This document shows positions 56,657 through 64,000 of a stretch of 64,000 nucleotides of DNA, in pieces. The stretch covers positions 1,364,001-1,428,000 of the forward strand of contig NZ_CP013002.1 in NCBI RefSeq assembly GCF_001414055.1, given 5' to 3'. The notes below the pieces were generated by a model. It was not told the origin of the DNA. It saw only the letters and a list, made by a program, of their open reading frames with translations, and did no database searches. Source of the stretch: Caulobacter henricii (GTDB lineage Bacteria; Pseudomonadota; Alphaproteobacteria; Caulobacterales; Caulobacteraceae). Position numbers and translations under genes: made by a program. Within the stretch, counting starts at the first letter, position 1. The number at the start of each line of letters is the position of its first letter.

Positions 56657-56797
56657 GATCTCCGGCCTGACGATTCCCGGCGAGCCTCGGGCGTACGGCG
56701 GCCGCTTGCAAGCCTTGGTGCTTGAAAGACGCGACTTGACGGTTGGCGCACCCGGCGCGACCTTCAACTCAACAATGATAACCTAGGGAGGCCTACC

Positions 56798-57574
56798 ATG
56801 GCCGACGGAGCCACGACGATCACCACGTCTCTGAAAGGCAAGGTCAGCGACGCCGAATGGCAGGCGCGGGTCGATCTCGCCGCACTCTATCGACTTGTCG
56901 CCCTGCATGGCTGGGACGACATGATCTTTACCCATATCTCCGCCCGTATTCCGGGGCCGGAGCATCATTTCCTGATCAACCCCTATGGTCTGTTCTTCGG
57001 CGAAATGACCGCCTCGGCGCTGGTCAAGGTCGATCTGGACGGCAATGTCATCGACAAGACGCCCTATTTCATCAATCCGGCGGGCTTTACGATCCATTCT
57101 GCGGTTCATGCCGCGCGTGAGGACGCGCACTACGTGATGCATCTGCATACCGACCAGGGCGTCGCCGTCTCAACTCACAAGGAAGGGTTGATGCCTCTGG
57201 CGCAGCAAGCACTAATTGTCTTGCCTCAACTCGCCTATCACGACTATGAAGGTATTGCGCTCAATCTTGACGAGCGTGAGCGGCTGGTCGCCGATCTTGG
57301 TGACAAGAAGCTGATGATGCTTCGAAACCACGGCACCCTGTCCGTTGGGACGACCGCGGCTGAGTGCTGGATGGGGATGTTCTTCCTGGAGCGCGCATGC
57401 AAGCAGCAGGTGATGGCCCTCTCTGCAGGGCGGGACAATGTCCTGATGGCTCCCGACCATGCTCAGAACGAGGTGCGCAGCCAAACCGGCGGCGGACTTG
57501 GCATGATCGCCGGTCTGGCCTGGGGTGGATGCTTGCGGAAACTGGATCGGGAGTCACCCGGCTACGCCGACTAA
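56798..57574 (+). CDS. class II aldolase/adducin family protein
   Basis: A 258-residue cytoplasmic protein with the class II aldolase fold. Metal-site and active-site type motifs are GWDDMIFTHISARIPG, INPYGLFFGEMTASALVKVD, HYVMHLHTDQG (two His ligands) and MMLRNHGTLSVG (third His). Proteins of this length and sequence style are common in alphaproteobacteria with unknown substrate; fuculose-phosphate aldolase activity should not be assumed. A GGGAGG ribosome binding site precedes the ATG. Confidence 0.88.
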   Translation: MADGATTITTSLKGKVSDAEWQARVDLAALYRLVALHGWDDMIFTHISARIPGPEHHFLINPYGLFFGEMTASALVKVDLDGNVIDKTPYFINPAGFTIHSAVHAAREDAHYVMHLHTDQGVAVSTHKEGLMPLAQQALIVLPQLAYHDYEGIALNLDERERLVADLGDKKLMMLRNHGTLSVGTTAAECWMGMFFLERACKQQVMALSAGRDNVLMAPDHAQNEVRSQTGGGLGMIAGLAWGGCLRKLDRESPGYAD

Positions 57575-57603
57575 CAGCCAGAAGTCGACCTGAATCAGCC
57601 GTC

Positions 57604-58362
57604 GTGATCCTGGGGATCACGGCGGCTTTGTTTTGGGCGACGGGTGGTCAGGCTGTGGCGGGGGCCTTGCCCATGGAAAGCGGGCGAACCCAGATCATCA
57701 CCAAGGTCGAGCTTCAGTCTGCGAGCAAGGGCTTCAGTCCCGAGGGGAGGCTGGTCGGGATTGGAGGCCGCAAGGACGAGACGGCTTCGATCCATGTGGA
57801 ATATGGACTGAGTGAGAGACTTACACTTCAGGCGAGAGGCGGGCTGACCAGAGGCCGTGATCCCTTCGTCGACTATGAGGGGCGTGGCCCGGTTGAGGTG
57901 GGCCTTCGCTACGCCTTCGTGCAACGTCCCCAAACGATTGCCGCCTTCTATCTGGGTGCGGGCGAGGCAGGCGCTGGCCGCAATGCAGGCTATGCGGTGC
58001 CCGGTGAAGGCGGACTCGATCTTGAGGCGCGGCTGCTACTGGGGCGATCAAAAGCCACCCGTTTCGGAAGTTTTTTTTCGGATGTTCAGATCGCCTATCT
58101 GCGCCGTGCAGGACTCGCCAACGAAACGCGGGTCGATGCGACACTCGGATTTCGTCCTACCCGAAACTGGCTCCTTCTGGCGCAAACCTATGCGGGAGAA
58201 GCCCAGTCAAGCCCCGTAAAATCGCGCTGGCTCAAGGCCGAGGTCTCGGTCGTTCGCCATTTTGGGCCCTGGAGCCTGCAGGCCGGATGGCGGGAGACAC
58301 TCGACGGTCGCGAGACCGCCGCAGATCGAGGCGCAGTCGTTGGAATTTGGCGGCACTTCTAA
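57604..58362 (+). CDS. probable outer-membrane beta-barrel protein
   Basis: A 252-residue exported protein from a GTG. The signal-like N-terminus is ILGITAALFWATGGQAVAGA. The mature part alternates polar and hydrophobic residues with many Gly, Arg and aromatic residues, and ends in Phe (GAVVGIWRHF), as outer-membrane barrels do. Visible strands include HVEYGLSERLTLQARGG, VEVGLRYAFVQ and FSDVQIAYLRRAG. It lies 30 bases after the aldolase gene and upstream of the RND genes. No specific family was recognised. An internal ATG at 57673 would remove the signal and is less likely. Confidence 0.65.
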   Translation: MILGITAALFWATGGQAVAGALPMESGRTQIITKVELQSASKGFSPEGRLVGIGGRKDETASIHVEYGLSERLTLQARGGLTRGRDPFVDYEGRGPVEVGLRYAFVQRPQTIAAFYLGAGEAGAGRNAGYAVPGEGGLDLEARLLLGRSKATRFGSFFSDVQIAYLRRAGLANETRVDATLGFRPTRNWLLLAQTYAGEAQSSPVKSRWLKAEVSVVRHFGPWSLQAGWRETLDGRETAADRGAVVGIWRHF

Positions 58363-58454
58363 GTGTTTCAGGCCTGAAATGCTCCGTCATCCTGCTGTCA
58401 CTGGACGCGGGTCTAGGGTGGCGGCATATGTCCCCGCACCTTGTCCCTACCGCC

Positions 58455-58476
58455 GACTCCGTCGGCGATCGGAGTC
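58455..58476 (+). promoter_or_regulatory. dyad covering the ribosome binding site of the RND adaptor
   Basis: Arms GACTCCG and CGGAGTC are perfect and separated by eight bases. The right arm includes the GGAG that serves the TTG start at 58483, so the RNA hairpin would hide the ribosome binding site; as DNA it could be an operator. Confidence 0.4.
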
Positions 58477-58482
58477 CGTTCG

Positions 58483-59607
58483 TTGATCCGCAGGCATTTC
58501 TTCCTTTTGGCGGCGCTGGCCGCTGTTGTGCTCATGCTCGTCGTCGGCGGCATGAAGCTGGCGTTTGGGCAGAAGGCCTCAGGGCCAGGTGGACCGGGCG
58601 GTGGTGGCCGCGCGACCAACGTCTCGCAGACGGTGGTCGCGATGAAGCCTTTTGTCGACCGTATTGAAGTCCTTGGTGTCGCCAAGGGCCTGCAGTCGGT
58701 GACGATCACTTCGAACACAGCGGAGATGGTCACAGCTGTACATTTCAAGGATGGTCAGGCCGTGGCGCGGGGGCAGGTCCTGGTCGATCTCAAGTCTGCC
58801 AGTGAAGACGCCGGTATCGCCGAAGCCAAGGTACGCCTCGCCCAGGCGGAGCGGGACTATGACCGCTGGAAGACCCTTGCGGATCGCGGTGTCGCGCCGC
58901 GGGCGGCCGCAGAGCAGTATCTTGCTTCTGTCGAGACCGCGCGGGCCGCTGTCGCGTCAGCACAGGCGCAGAAACTGGACCGCGTTATCCGGGCGCCATT
59001 CTCCGGGCGCGTCGGGATTTCGGATGTCGCGCCGGGCGCGCTGATCAGTCCCGGTACGGCCATCGTCAGCCTTGACGACGTGTCGGTGATCCGGGTCGAT
59101 TTTTCGGTTCCGGATCGATATCTCACGACCCTGCGTGAAGGATTGCCGATTTCGGCAAGCCCCGACGCCCTGGCAGGAGAAGTCTTTCAGGGGCGTATTG
59201 CTCAGATCGACACCCGGATTGATCCTACTACGCGCGCCGTCAAGGCGCGTGCCGAGTTCCCGAACCCGGGCGGTCGCCTCAAGCCGGGCATGCTGGTCAA
59301 GGTTGCCATTGACCAGGGCATGAGGATGGCTCCTGCGGTGCCGGAAGCTGCGGTGCAGTTCCAGGGTACGCAAGCCTCGGTTTTCCTCATTGCCAAGGGG
59401 CCCAAGGGCAAGGTGGCGCGACGAACGGATGTTGAAACGGGTCTTTCCACAGGTGGGTTTGTCGAGATCAGCGCCGGCGTGAAGCCGGGCGACTCAATTG
59501 TCGCCGATGGTCTCAACCGCGTGCAGGATGGCGCTGCGATTGGCGGCGGTCAGGGTGGTAAGGGACCAGGCAAGGGCGCGGGCGAAGCCAGGCAAAAGGC
59601 GCACTGA
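58483..59607 (+). CDS. RND efflux periplasmic adaptor (membrane fusion protein)
   Basis: A 374-residue inner-membrane-anchored adaptor of a tripartite efflux pump. The order is an N-terminal anchor (IRRHFFLLAALAAVVLMLVV), then lipoyl half-motifs (VTITSNTAEMVTAVHFKDGQAVARGQVLVDL and VIRAPFSGRVGISDVAPGALISPG), an alpha-hairpin between them (about 105-155), a beta-barrel and a membrane-proximal domain. The C-terminal tail is Gly/Lys-rich. The TTG at 58483 has GGAG eight bases upstream; a TTG at 58441 gives a longer, less typical N-terminus. It overlaps the pump gene by one base. Confidence 0.9.
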   Translation: MIRRHFFLLAALAAVVLMLVVGGMKLAFGQKASGPGGPGGGGRATNVSQTVVAMKPFVDRIEVLGVAKGLQSVTITSNTAEMVTAVHFKDGQAVARGQVLVDLKSASEDAGIAEAKVRLAQAERDYDRWKTLADRGVAPRAAAEQYLASVETARAAVASAQAQKLDRVIRAPFSGRVGISDVAPGALISPGTAIVSLDDVSVIRVDFSVPDRYLTTLREGLPISASPDALAGEVFQGRIAQIDTRIDPTTRAVKARAEFPNPGGRLKPGMLVKVAIDQGMRMAPAVPEAAVQFQGTQASVFLIAKGPKGKVARRTDVETGLSTGGFVEISAGVKPGDSIVADGLNRVQDGAAIGGGQGGKGPGKGAGEARQKAH

Positions 59608-62600
59608 TGATCTCGGATCTTTCCGTCCGCCGTCCGGTTTTTGCCGCCGTTGCGGCGATCCTCCTCTGTGTGATCGGCCTGGCGGCCTTCACGGGTCTGC
59701 CGATCCGCGAACTGCCCAATGTCGACCCGCCGGTGGTATCGGTTTCCACGGCCTATCGTGGCGCGTCTGCGGAGGTCATTGAGGAACGGATCACCCAGGT
59801 CATCGAACGCCAGGTTTCGGGCATTCAGGGCATCGATCGCGTCAACTCCTCCTCGCGCGACGGCCGCTCGCAGATCAGCATCACGTTCACCCTGGACCGC
59901 GACCTGGACGACGCCGCGAACGATGTGCGTGACGCGGTCAGCCGGGTGTCGGCCAATCTGCCGGACCAGGCCGACCCGCCCCAGATCGCCAAGGCCACGG
60001 CCGATAGTTCGCCGATCATCATCCTGAACCTGACGTCGAGCTCGCTCTCCCCGCTGGAGCTGGCAGACTATGCAGACCGCTATCTCGTCGAGCGAATGTC
60101 GACAGTTCCGGGTGTCGCCCAGGCCGGGCTGAATGGCCAACTCTACGCCATGCGGATCTGGCTGAATCCCGACGCCATGGCCGCGCGTGGCGTCACCGTG
60201 GATGACATCGAGAACGCCCTAAACAGTCAGAATGTCGAGCTTCCTGCCGGCTCGCTCGAGAGCGACAGCAAGGACTTCACGATCCGCGTTACGCGGAGCT
60301 ATTCCAAGCCCGAAGACTTCGCGAAGCTGCCGCTCCGGCCTGCCAATGCCAGCGGTTTCGTCATCAGGCTCGGCGATGTGGCCCGGGTCGAAGAGGGCTC
60401 GAACGAGCGCCGCAAGCTCTTCCGGGGCAATACCGTCAATCAGGTCGGCATTTTCCTGACGCGTCAGTCGCAGGCCAATGATGTGGCCATCTCCGAAGTT
60501 GTCGACCGCGAAATCGAGGATATCAACAAGACCCTGCCGCCGGGCACGCAACTGATCAAGGCCGTCGACAACTCAGTCTTCACGGCCGAGGCGATCCATG
60601 AAGTCTGGGTCACCATGGGAATTGCCATCGGACTGGTGGCGATGGTGAACCTGCTTTTCCTGGGCAGTTGGCGGGCAGCGCTGATCCCATCAATCGTCGC
60701 GCCGATCTGCATCCTGTCGACCTTTATCGTGCTGGCGCCGCTCGGCTTTTCGCTCAATCTGCTGACCCTTCTGGCGCTGGTTCTGGCCGTCGGCCTGGTC
60801 GTCGATGACGCGATCGTGGTGGTCGAAAACATCCAGAGGCGGGTCGATGAGGGCGAGCCGGCACCCGTCGCCGCCTTGCGCGGCACGCGTCAGGTGTTCT
60901 TCGCTGTTGTCGCCACGACTGTCGTGCTGATCTCTGTCTTTGCGCCCCTGATGTTCCTGCCGGGCTATACCGGACGTCTGTTTGTCGAACTGGCAGTGGC
61001 CATCGCCGCAGCGGTCGGGTTTTCGGCCCTGCTGGCTTTCACCCTGTCGCCGATGCTGGCCTCAAAGCTTCTGCGACCAGCCGGCAGCAGCGGGTGGTTG
61101 GCCCGCAAGGTCGACTGGGCGATGGACAGGTTGAAGGATAGCTATCGTCATTCGCTGGAAAGCTTGCTGGCCGCGCGCGCAGCGAACTGGGCGACAGGCG
61201 CGGTGGTCATTGTTCTGGCCCTGGCGGCCGGCGGCCTCTTTGTCCTGTTGCCGAAGGAAATGGTGCCGGCTGAAGACCGCGGCCGTGTGGATATCTCGAT
61301 CAATGGCCCTGAAGGGGCCGGCTTCGACTACACCGTCAAGGCGGCCAATGAGGTTGAGCGCCTTCTCGAAAAGTACCGTGCTGACGGCATTGCAGATCGA
61401 ACGATCATTTCGGTGCCGCGCTTTGGGCAGAGCCAGTTCAATACCGGCAACGGCGTTCTGGTTTTGAAAGGCTGGGGCGAGCGGGACAAGACGGCCGATG
61501 AAGTCGCCGCCGAGCTTAACAAGAGCCTCAACAAGATCACCGGCGTGCGGGCCGTGGCCAGTGTGCGCGGTGCCTTCCAGCGCGGCGGCGGCGGCGGTGG
61601 TGGCGGCGGTACCAATGTCGATCTGATCGCCGTCGGCAATGACTATGTGGAACTGGCCAATTGGCTCAAGCCCATGCTGGAGGCCGCGCAGGACAATCCC
61701 GGCCTCTCGCGGCCGCGCATCGACTATGAGCCGACATCGCCACGCCTTTCAGTGCAGATCGACCGCGACAAGGCCGCGAGCCTCGGGATCTCGGCCCAGT
61801 CCATAGGCCGGGCCCTGGAGACCATGTTCGGATCGCGCCGGGCGACCACCTACATCAAGAACGGCCAAGAGTACGATGTGATCCTCCAGTCCTCACTGGA
61901 GCAACGCCGTAGTGTGGCTGACCTTGACCAGCTTCAGGTCCGGACCCAGTCGGGCACACTGGTGCCCCTCTCGACCGTGGTCACGACCCAGCTGCGAGGC
62001 GACACGCCTGACCGTCCGCGCGTTGACCGTCTGCGGTCGGTGACCCTCACTGCACAACTCGCACCCGGCTATACTGTCGAAGATGCCGTCAAGTTCCTGC
62101 AGGAACAGGCGGCTGCCCGACCCACGCCAGGCGTCAGCATCAAATGGGGCGGACAGGCCAAGGACTATCTGGAAGCGTCCGGCGCAGTGGGCGTCGCTTT
62201 TGGCTTGGCCCTGCTGCTGGTTTTCCTCGTTCTGGCCGCACAGTTCGAAAGCTGGATCCATCCGGCCGTGATCATGACGACCGTTCCGCTGGCGGTGCTC
62301 GGCGGGCTGTTTGGTCTGCTGATGACAGGATCGACGATCAACACCTACAGCCAGATCGGTCTGATCATCCTGGTCGGCATTGCCGCCAAGAACGGCATTC
62401 TGATTGTCGAGTTCGCCAACCAGCTTCGTGACGAGGGTCTCAAGGTGAAGGAGGCGGTGATCGAAGCCGCCGCCCTGCGGTTGCGCCCGATCATCATGAC
62501 CTCTATTGCTACCGCCATGGGGGCCCTGCCTCTGGTCCTGTGGACGGGGGCCGGGGCCGGCAGCCGGCAGACGATCGGAGCCGTGATCTTCATGGGCGCG

Positions 62601-62750
62601 ATCTTCGCCACCCTTCTGACCCTGTTCGTTGTGCCGGTGTTCTACAACCTTCTGGCGCGCTTTACGAAGTCTCCGGAGTGGACGGCGCGGCAGATCGAGG
62701 ACTATGAAGCCCGGGAACAAAGCGGTGAGGGGCAATCCTCACCGGCATAA
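59607..62750 (+). CDS. RND efflux pump inner-membrane transporter (HAE1-like)
   Basis: A 1047-residue RND transporter with 12 membrane segments and two large periplasmic loops. The N-terminus is LSVRRPVFAAVAAILLCVIG. The proton-relay Asp pair is in LVLAVGLVVDDAIVVVENIQRR. The second-half counterpart is in IGLIILVGIAAKNGILIVEFANQLRDEG. Porter-domain segments such as DRVNSSSRDGRSQISITF and PGVAQAGLNGQLYAMRIWL are present. An eight-glycine run sits in the second periplasmic loop (about residues 655-662). No outer-membrane TolC gene follows, so the pump must share one. The substrate is unknown. Confidence 0.93.
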   Translation: MISDLSVRRPVFAAVAAILLCVIGLAAFTGLPIRELPNVDPPVVSVSTAYRGASAEVIEERITQVIERQVSGIQGIDRVNSSSRDGRSQISITFTLDRDLDDAANDVRDAVSRVSANLPDQADPPQIAKATADSSPIIILNLTSSSLSPLELADYADRYLVERMSTVPGVAQAGLNGQLYAMRIWLNPDAMAARGVTVDDIENALNSQNVELPAGSLESDSKDFTIRVTRSYSKPEDFAKLPLRPANASGFVIRLGDVARVEEGSNERRKLFRGNTVNQVGIFLTRQSQANDVAISEVVDREIEDINKTLPPGTQLIKAVDNSVFTAEAIHEVWVTMGIAIGLVAMVNLLFLGSWRAALIPSIVAPICILSTFIVLAPLGFSLNLLTLLALVLAVGLVVDDAIVVVENIQRRVDEGEPAPVAALRGTRQVFFAVVATTVVLISVFAPLMFLPGYTGRLFVELAVAIAAAVGFSALLAFTLSPMLASKLLRPAGSSGWLARKVDWAMDRLKDSYRHSLESLLAARAANWATGAVVIVLALAAGGLFVLLPKEMVPAEDRGRVDISINGPEGAGFDYTVKAANEVERLLEKYRADGIADRTIISVPRFGQSQFNTGNGVLVLKGWGERDKTADEVAAELNKSLNKITGVRAVASVRGAFQRGGGGGGGGGTNVDLIAVGNDYVELANWLKPMLEAAQDNPGLSRPRIDYEPTSPRLSVQIDRDKAASLGISAQSIGRALETMFGSRRATTYIKNGQEYDVILQSSLEQRRSVADLDQLQVRTQSGTLVPLSTVVTTQLRGDTPDRPRVDRLRSVTLTAQLAPGYTVEDAVKFLQEQAAARPTPGVSIKWGGQAKDYLEASGAVGVAFGLALLLVFLVLAAQFESWIHPAVIMTTVPLAVLGGLFGLLMTGSTINTYSQIGLIILVGIAAKNGILIVEFANQLRDEGLKVKEAVIEAAALRLRPIIMTSIATAMGALPLVLWTGAGAGSRQTIGAVIFMGAIFATLLTLFVVPVFYNLLARFTKSPEWTARQIEDYEAREQSGEGQSSPA

Positions 62751-62760
62751 ACCGGTGAGG
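62723..62760 (+). promoter_or_regulatory. two mutually exclusive hairpins before the E1-like gene
   Basis: CGGTGAGG (62723-62730) can pair with CCTCACCG (62737-62744). That same segment, extended as CCTCACCGG (62737-62745), can instead pair with CCGGTGAGG (62752-62760). The second hairpin encloses the RND stop codon and covers the GAGG ribosome binding site of the downstream gene. This is the geometry of an attenuator or of translational coupling. Confidence 0.5.
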
Positions 62761-62764
62761 AAGC

Positions 62765-64000
62765 ATGCCTGACGGCTCAATGACCGCCAAGCGGCAGGAG
62801 ATTGCGCTCCTGCGCCGTATAGAGGAACGCATTCTCTGGTTGGCGTCCTGGACGATCCACAACGCCAATCACCTGCGGGAGAGTCGTGACGGACTGAAAG
62901 TCGGGGGGCACCAGGCGTCCTGCGCATCGATGACCACCCTGATGACCGCGCTCTACATGAAGGCGCTGCGGCCGCAGGATCGGGTGGCAGTCAAGCCGCA
63001 CGCCAGTCCGGTTTTCCACGCCATCCAGCATCTGTTCGGCCGTCAGAGCCTGGACAATCTCAAGCGTTTCCGGTCGCTAGGCGGGGCGCAGTCCTATCCG
63101 TCCCGTACCAAGGATGTCGATGACGTCGACTTCTCGACCGGGTCGGTGGGCCTTGGCGTGGCCATGACGGCCTTTGCCTCCCTGGCCCAGGACTATCTGG
63201 CGGCACGCGGGGCCGTAAAACCGGAATCCATGGGGCGGATGATATCGCTACTTGGCGATGCCGAGCTGGATGAAGGCAACATCTATGAGGCCCTGATCGA
63301 GGCCTGCAAACATGACGTTCGCAACACCTGGTGGATCGTCGATTACAATCGCCAGAGCCTGGACGCGACGACCCAGGACCGCATGTTCACGCGGTATGGT
63401 GAGATCTTCGAGGCCGCTGGCTGGACTGTGGAAACCCTCAAATGGTCCCGTCGTCAGCGCGATGCCTTCGCCAAACCGGGCGGAGAAGCCTTGCGGTCCT
63501 GGATCGAAACCGCCCCCAATGATCTCTATTCGGCCCTGACATACCAAGGGGGATCGGCCTGGCGCGAGCGTCTTAATGCCGATCTGGCTGAAGACCTCGC
63601 GGCACTGGCCCTGATCGCGTCCTACAAGGACGCAGACCTCGGTGAGCTGATGACCGAACTGGGCGGGCATTGTCTTGAGACCCTGCTCGAGGCTTTCGAA
63701 CGCGCCAGTCACGACGATGCTCCAAGGTTCTTCATCGCCTATACGGTCAAGGGCTTGCGGCTACCGTTCCAGGGGCACAAGGACAACCACGCAGGCCTGA
63801 TGACCCCGACACAGATCGCCGAGCTGCGGCAGCGTCTGGGCGTTGTCGCGGGCGAGGAGTGGGATCCTCTGTCTGGCCTGTCCAGCGCCGAACGCACCGC
63901 AATCAAGGGTCTGCTGGCCCGTGCGCCCTTTGCCGCAGATGTTGTGCGCCAGCATCAGGCCCCGTCTATCGCAACGCCCAGCGCCGACGAGCTGTTGGCG
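62765..64000 (+). CDS. homodimeric-type dehydrogenase E1 / transketolase-like protein, 5' part
   Basis: The frame is open from ATG 62765 to the window end (412 residues), so the gene is truncated by the window, not broken. It is a thiamine-diphosphate enzyme of the AceE-type 2-oxoacid dehydrogenase E1/transketolase group. Visible segments are ILWLASWTIHNANHLRESRDGLKVGGHQASCASM, the ThDP-binding GDAELDEGNIYEALIEACKH...WWIVDYNRQSLD, and the late FIAYTVKGLRLPFQGHKDNHAGLMTP. AceE-type E1 converts pyruvate with lipoyl E2; Caulobacter is expected to have the alpha/beta-type E1 as well, so this may be a second enzyme with another substrate. It starts 15 bases after the RND stop. Confidence 0.82.
   Translation, partial: MPDGSMTAKRQEIALLRRIEERILWLASWTIHNANHLRESRDGLKVGGHQASCASMTTLMTALYMKALRPQDRVAVKPHASPVFHAIQHLFGRQSLDNLKRFRSLGGAQSYPSRTKDVDDVDFSTGSVGLGVAMTAFASLAQDYLAARGAVKPESMGRMISLLGDAELDEGNIYEALIEACKHDVRNTWWIVDYNRQSLDATTQDRMFTRYGEIFEAAGWTVETLKWSRRQRDAFAKPGGEALRSWIETAPNDLYSALTYQGGSAWRERLNADLAEDLAALALIASYKDADLGELMTELGGHCLETLLEAFERASHDDAPRFFIAYTVKGLRLPFQGHKDNHAGLMTPTQIAELRQRLGVVAGEEWDPLSGLSSAERTAIKGLLARAPFAADVVRQHQAPSIATPSADELLA

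Overview
The window is high-GC, densely coded alphaproteobacterial chromosome. I place it in Caulobacter or a very close relative, because 7.3-17.6 kb carries a full holdfast-synthesis locus (hfsD, hfsA, hfsB, hfsC facing hfsH, hfsG, hfsF, hfsE). Holdfast is the polar adhesive polysaccharide of stalked Caulobacterales. The assignment rests on gene content and order; no database was searched.

Layout. 1-5.8 kb: the 3' part of pccB, ruvX, and the gatCAB operon. 5.9-7.3 kb: an RcnB-like periplasmic protein and a small Sel1 protein. 7.3-17.6 kb: the holdfast locus, with an extra membrane fatty-acid-hydroxylase/sterol-desaturase-like gene between hfsC and hfsH. 17.69-30.57 kb: a 12.8 kb integrative element inserted at the 3' end of tRNA-Ser(GCU), bounded by a 16-bp direct repeat. 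It carries a tyrosine integrase, an AlpA-like excisionase, a winged-helix-like protein and an HUH-type initiator at one end. Its cargo is a giant 1836-residue repeat/RTX protein, a LuxR-type regulator without a LuxI, and a small secreted protein. 30.6-44.6 kb: pckG, small stress-type ORFs, a DUF1345 membrane protein, an OmpR-type two-component system, a GloB-like hydrolase, an amino-acid permease, hrpB, two RNA methyltransferases and a membrane glycosyltransferase. 44.8-48 kb: a TetR regulator followed by a FecCD/BtuCD-type importer. 48-51.7 kb: a lytic transglycosylase and dapA-smpB. 51.8-58.4 kb: a CHASE4-like hybrid kinase, a DUF969-DUF979-DUF2891 operon, a class II aldolase and an outer-membrane-type protein. 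58.4-64 kb: an RND efflux pair followed by the 5' part of a homodimeric-type dehydrogenase E1/transketolase-like gene.

How the parts work together. HfsE starts holdfast repeat units on a lipid carrier, HfsG extends them, HfsH deacetylates them, HfsF flips them, HfsC polymerises them, and HfsA/HfsB/HfsD make up the export route. The element next door adds a second, protein-type adhesin candidate. The most interesting signal is a perfect 14-bp dyad found 56 bp upstream of the giant repeat protein and again 66 bp upstream of the small secreted protein. Merging the two sites gives an ACCT...AGGT lux-box-like 20-mer, and the lone LuxR gene lies beside the first site. I read this as a candidate island-encoded, signal-controlled surface/secretion regulon. 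Other regulatory candidates are a 31-bp palindrome before the TetR gene, two mutually exclusive hairpins at the RND/E1 junction, a LacI-like palindrome before pckG, and a CtrA-like site between hfsD and hfsA.
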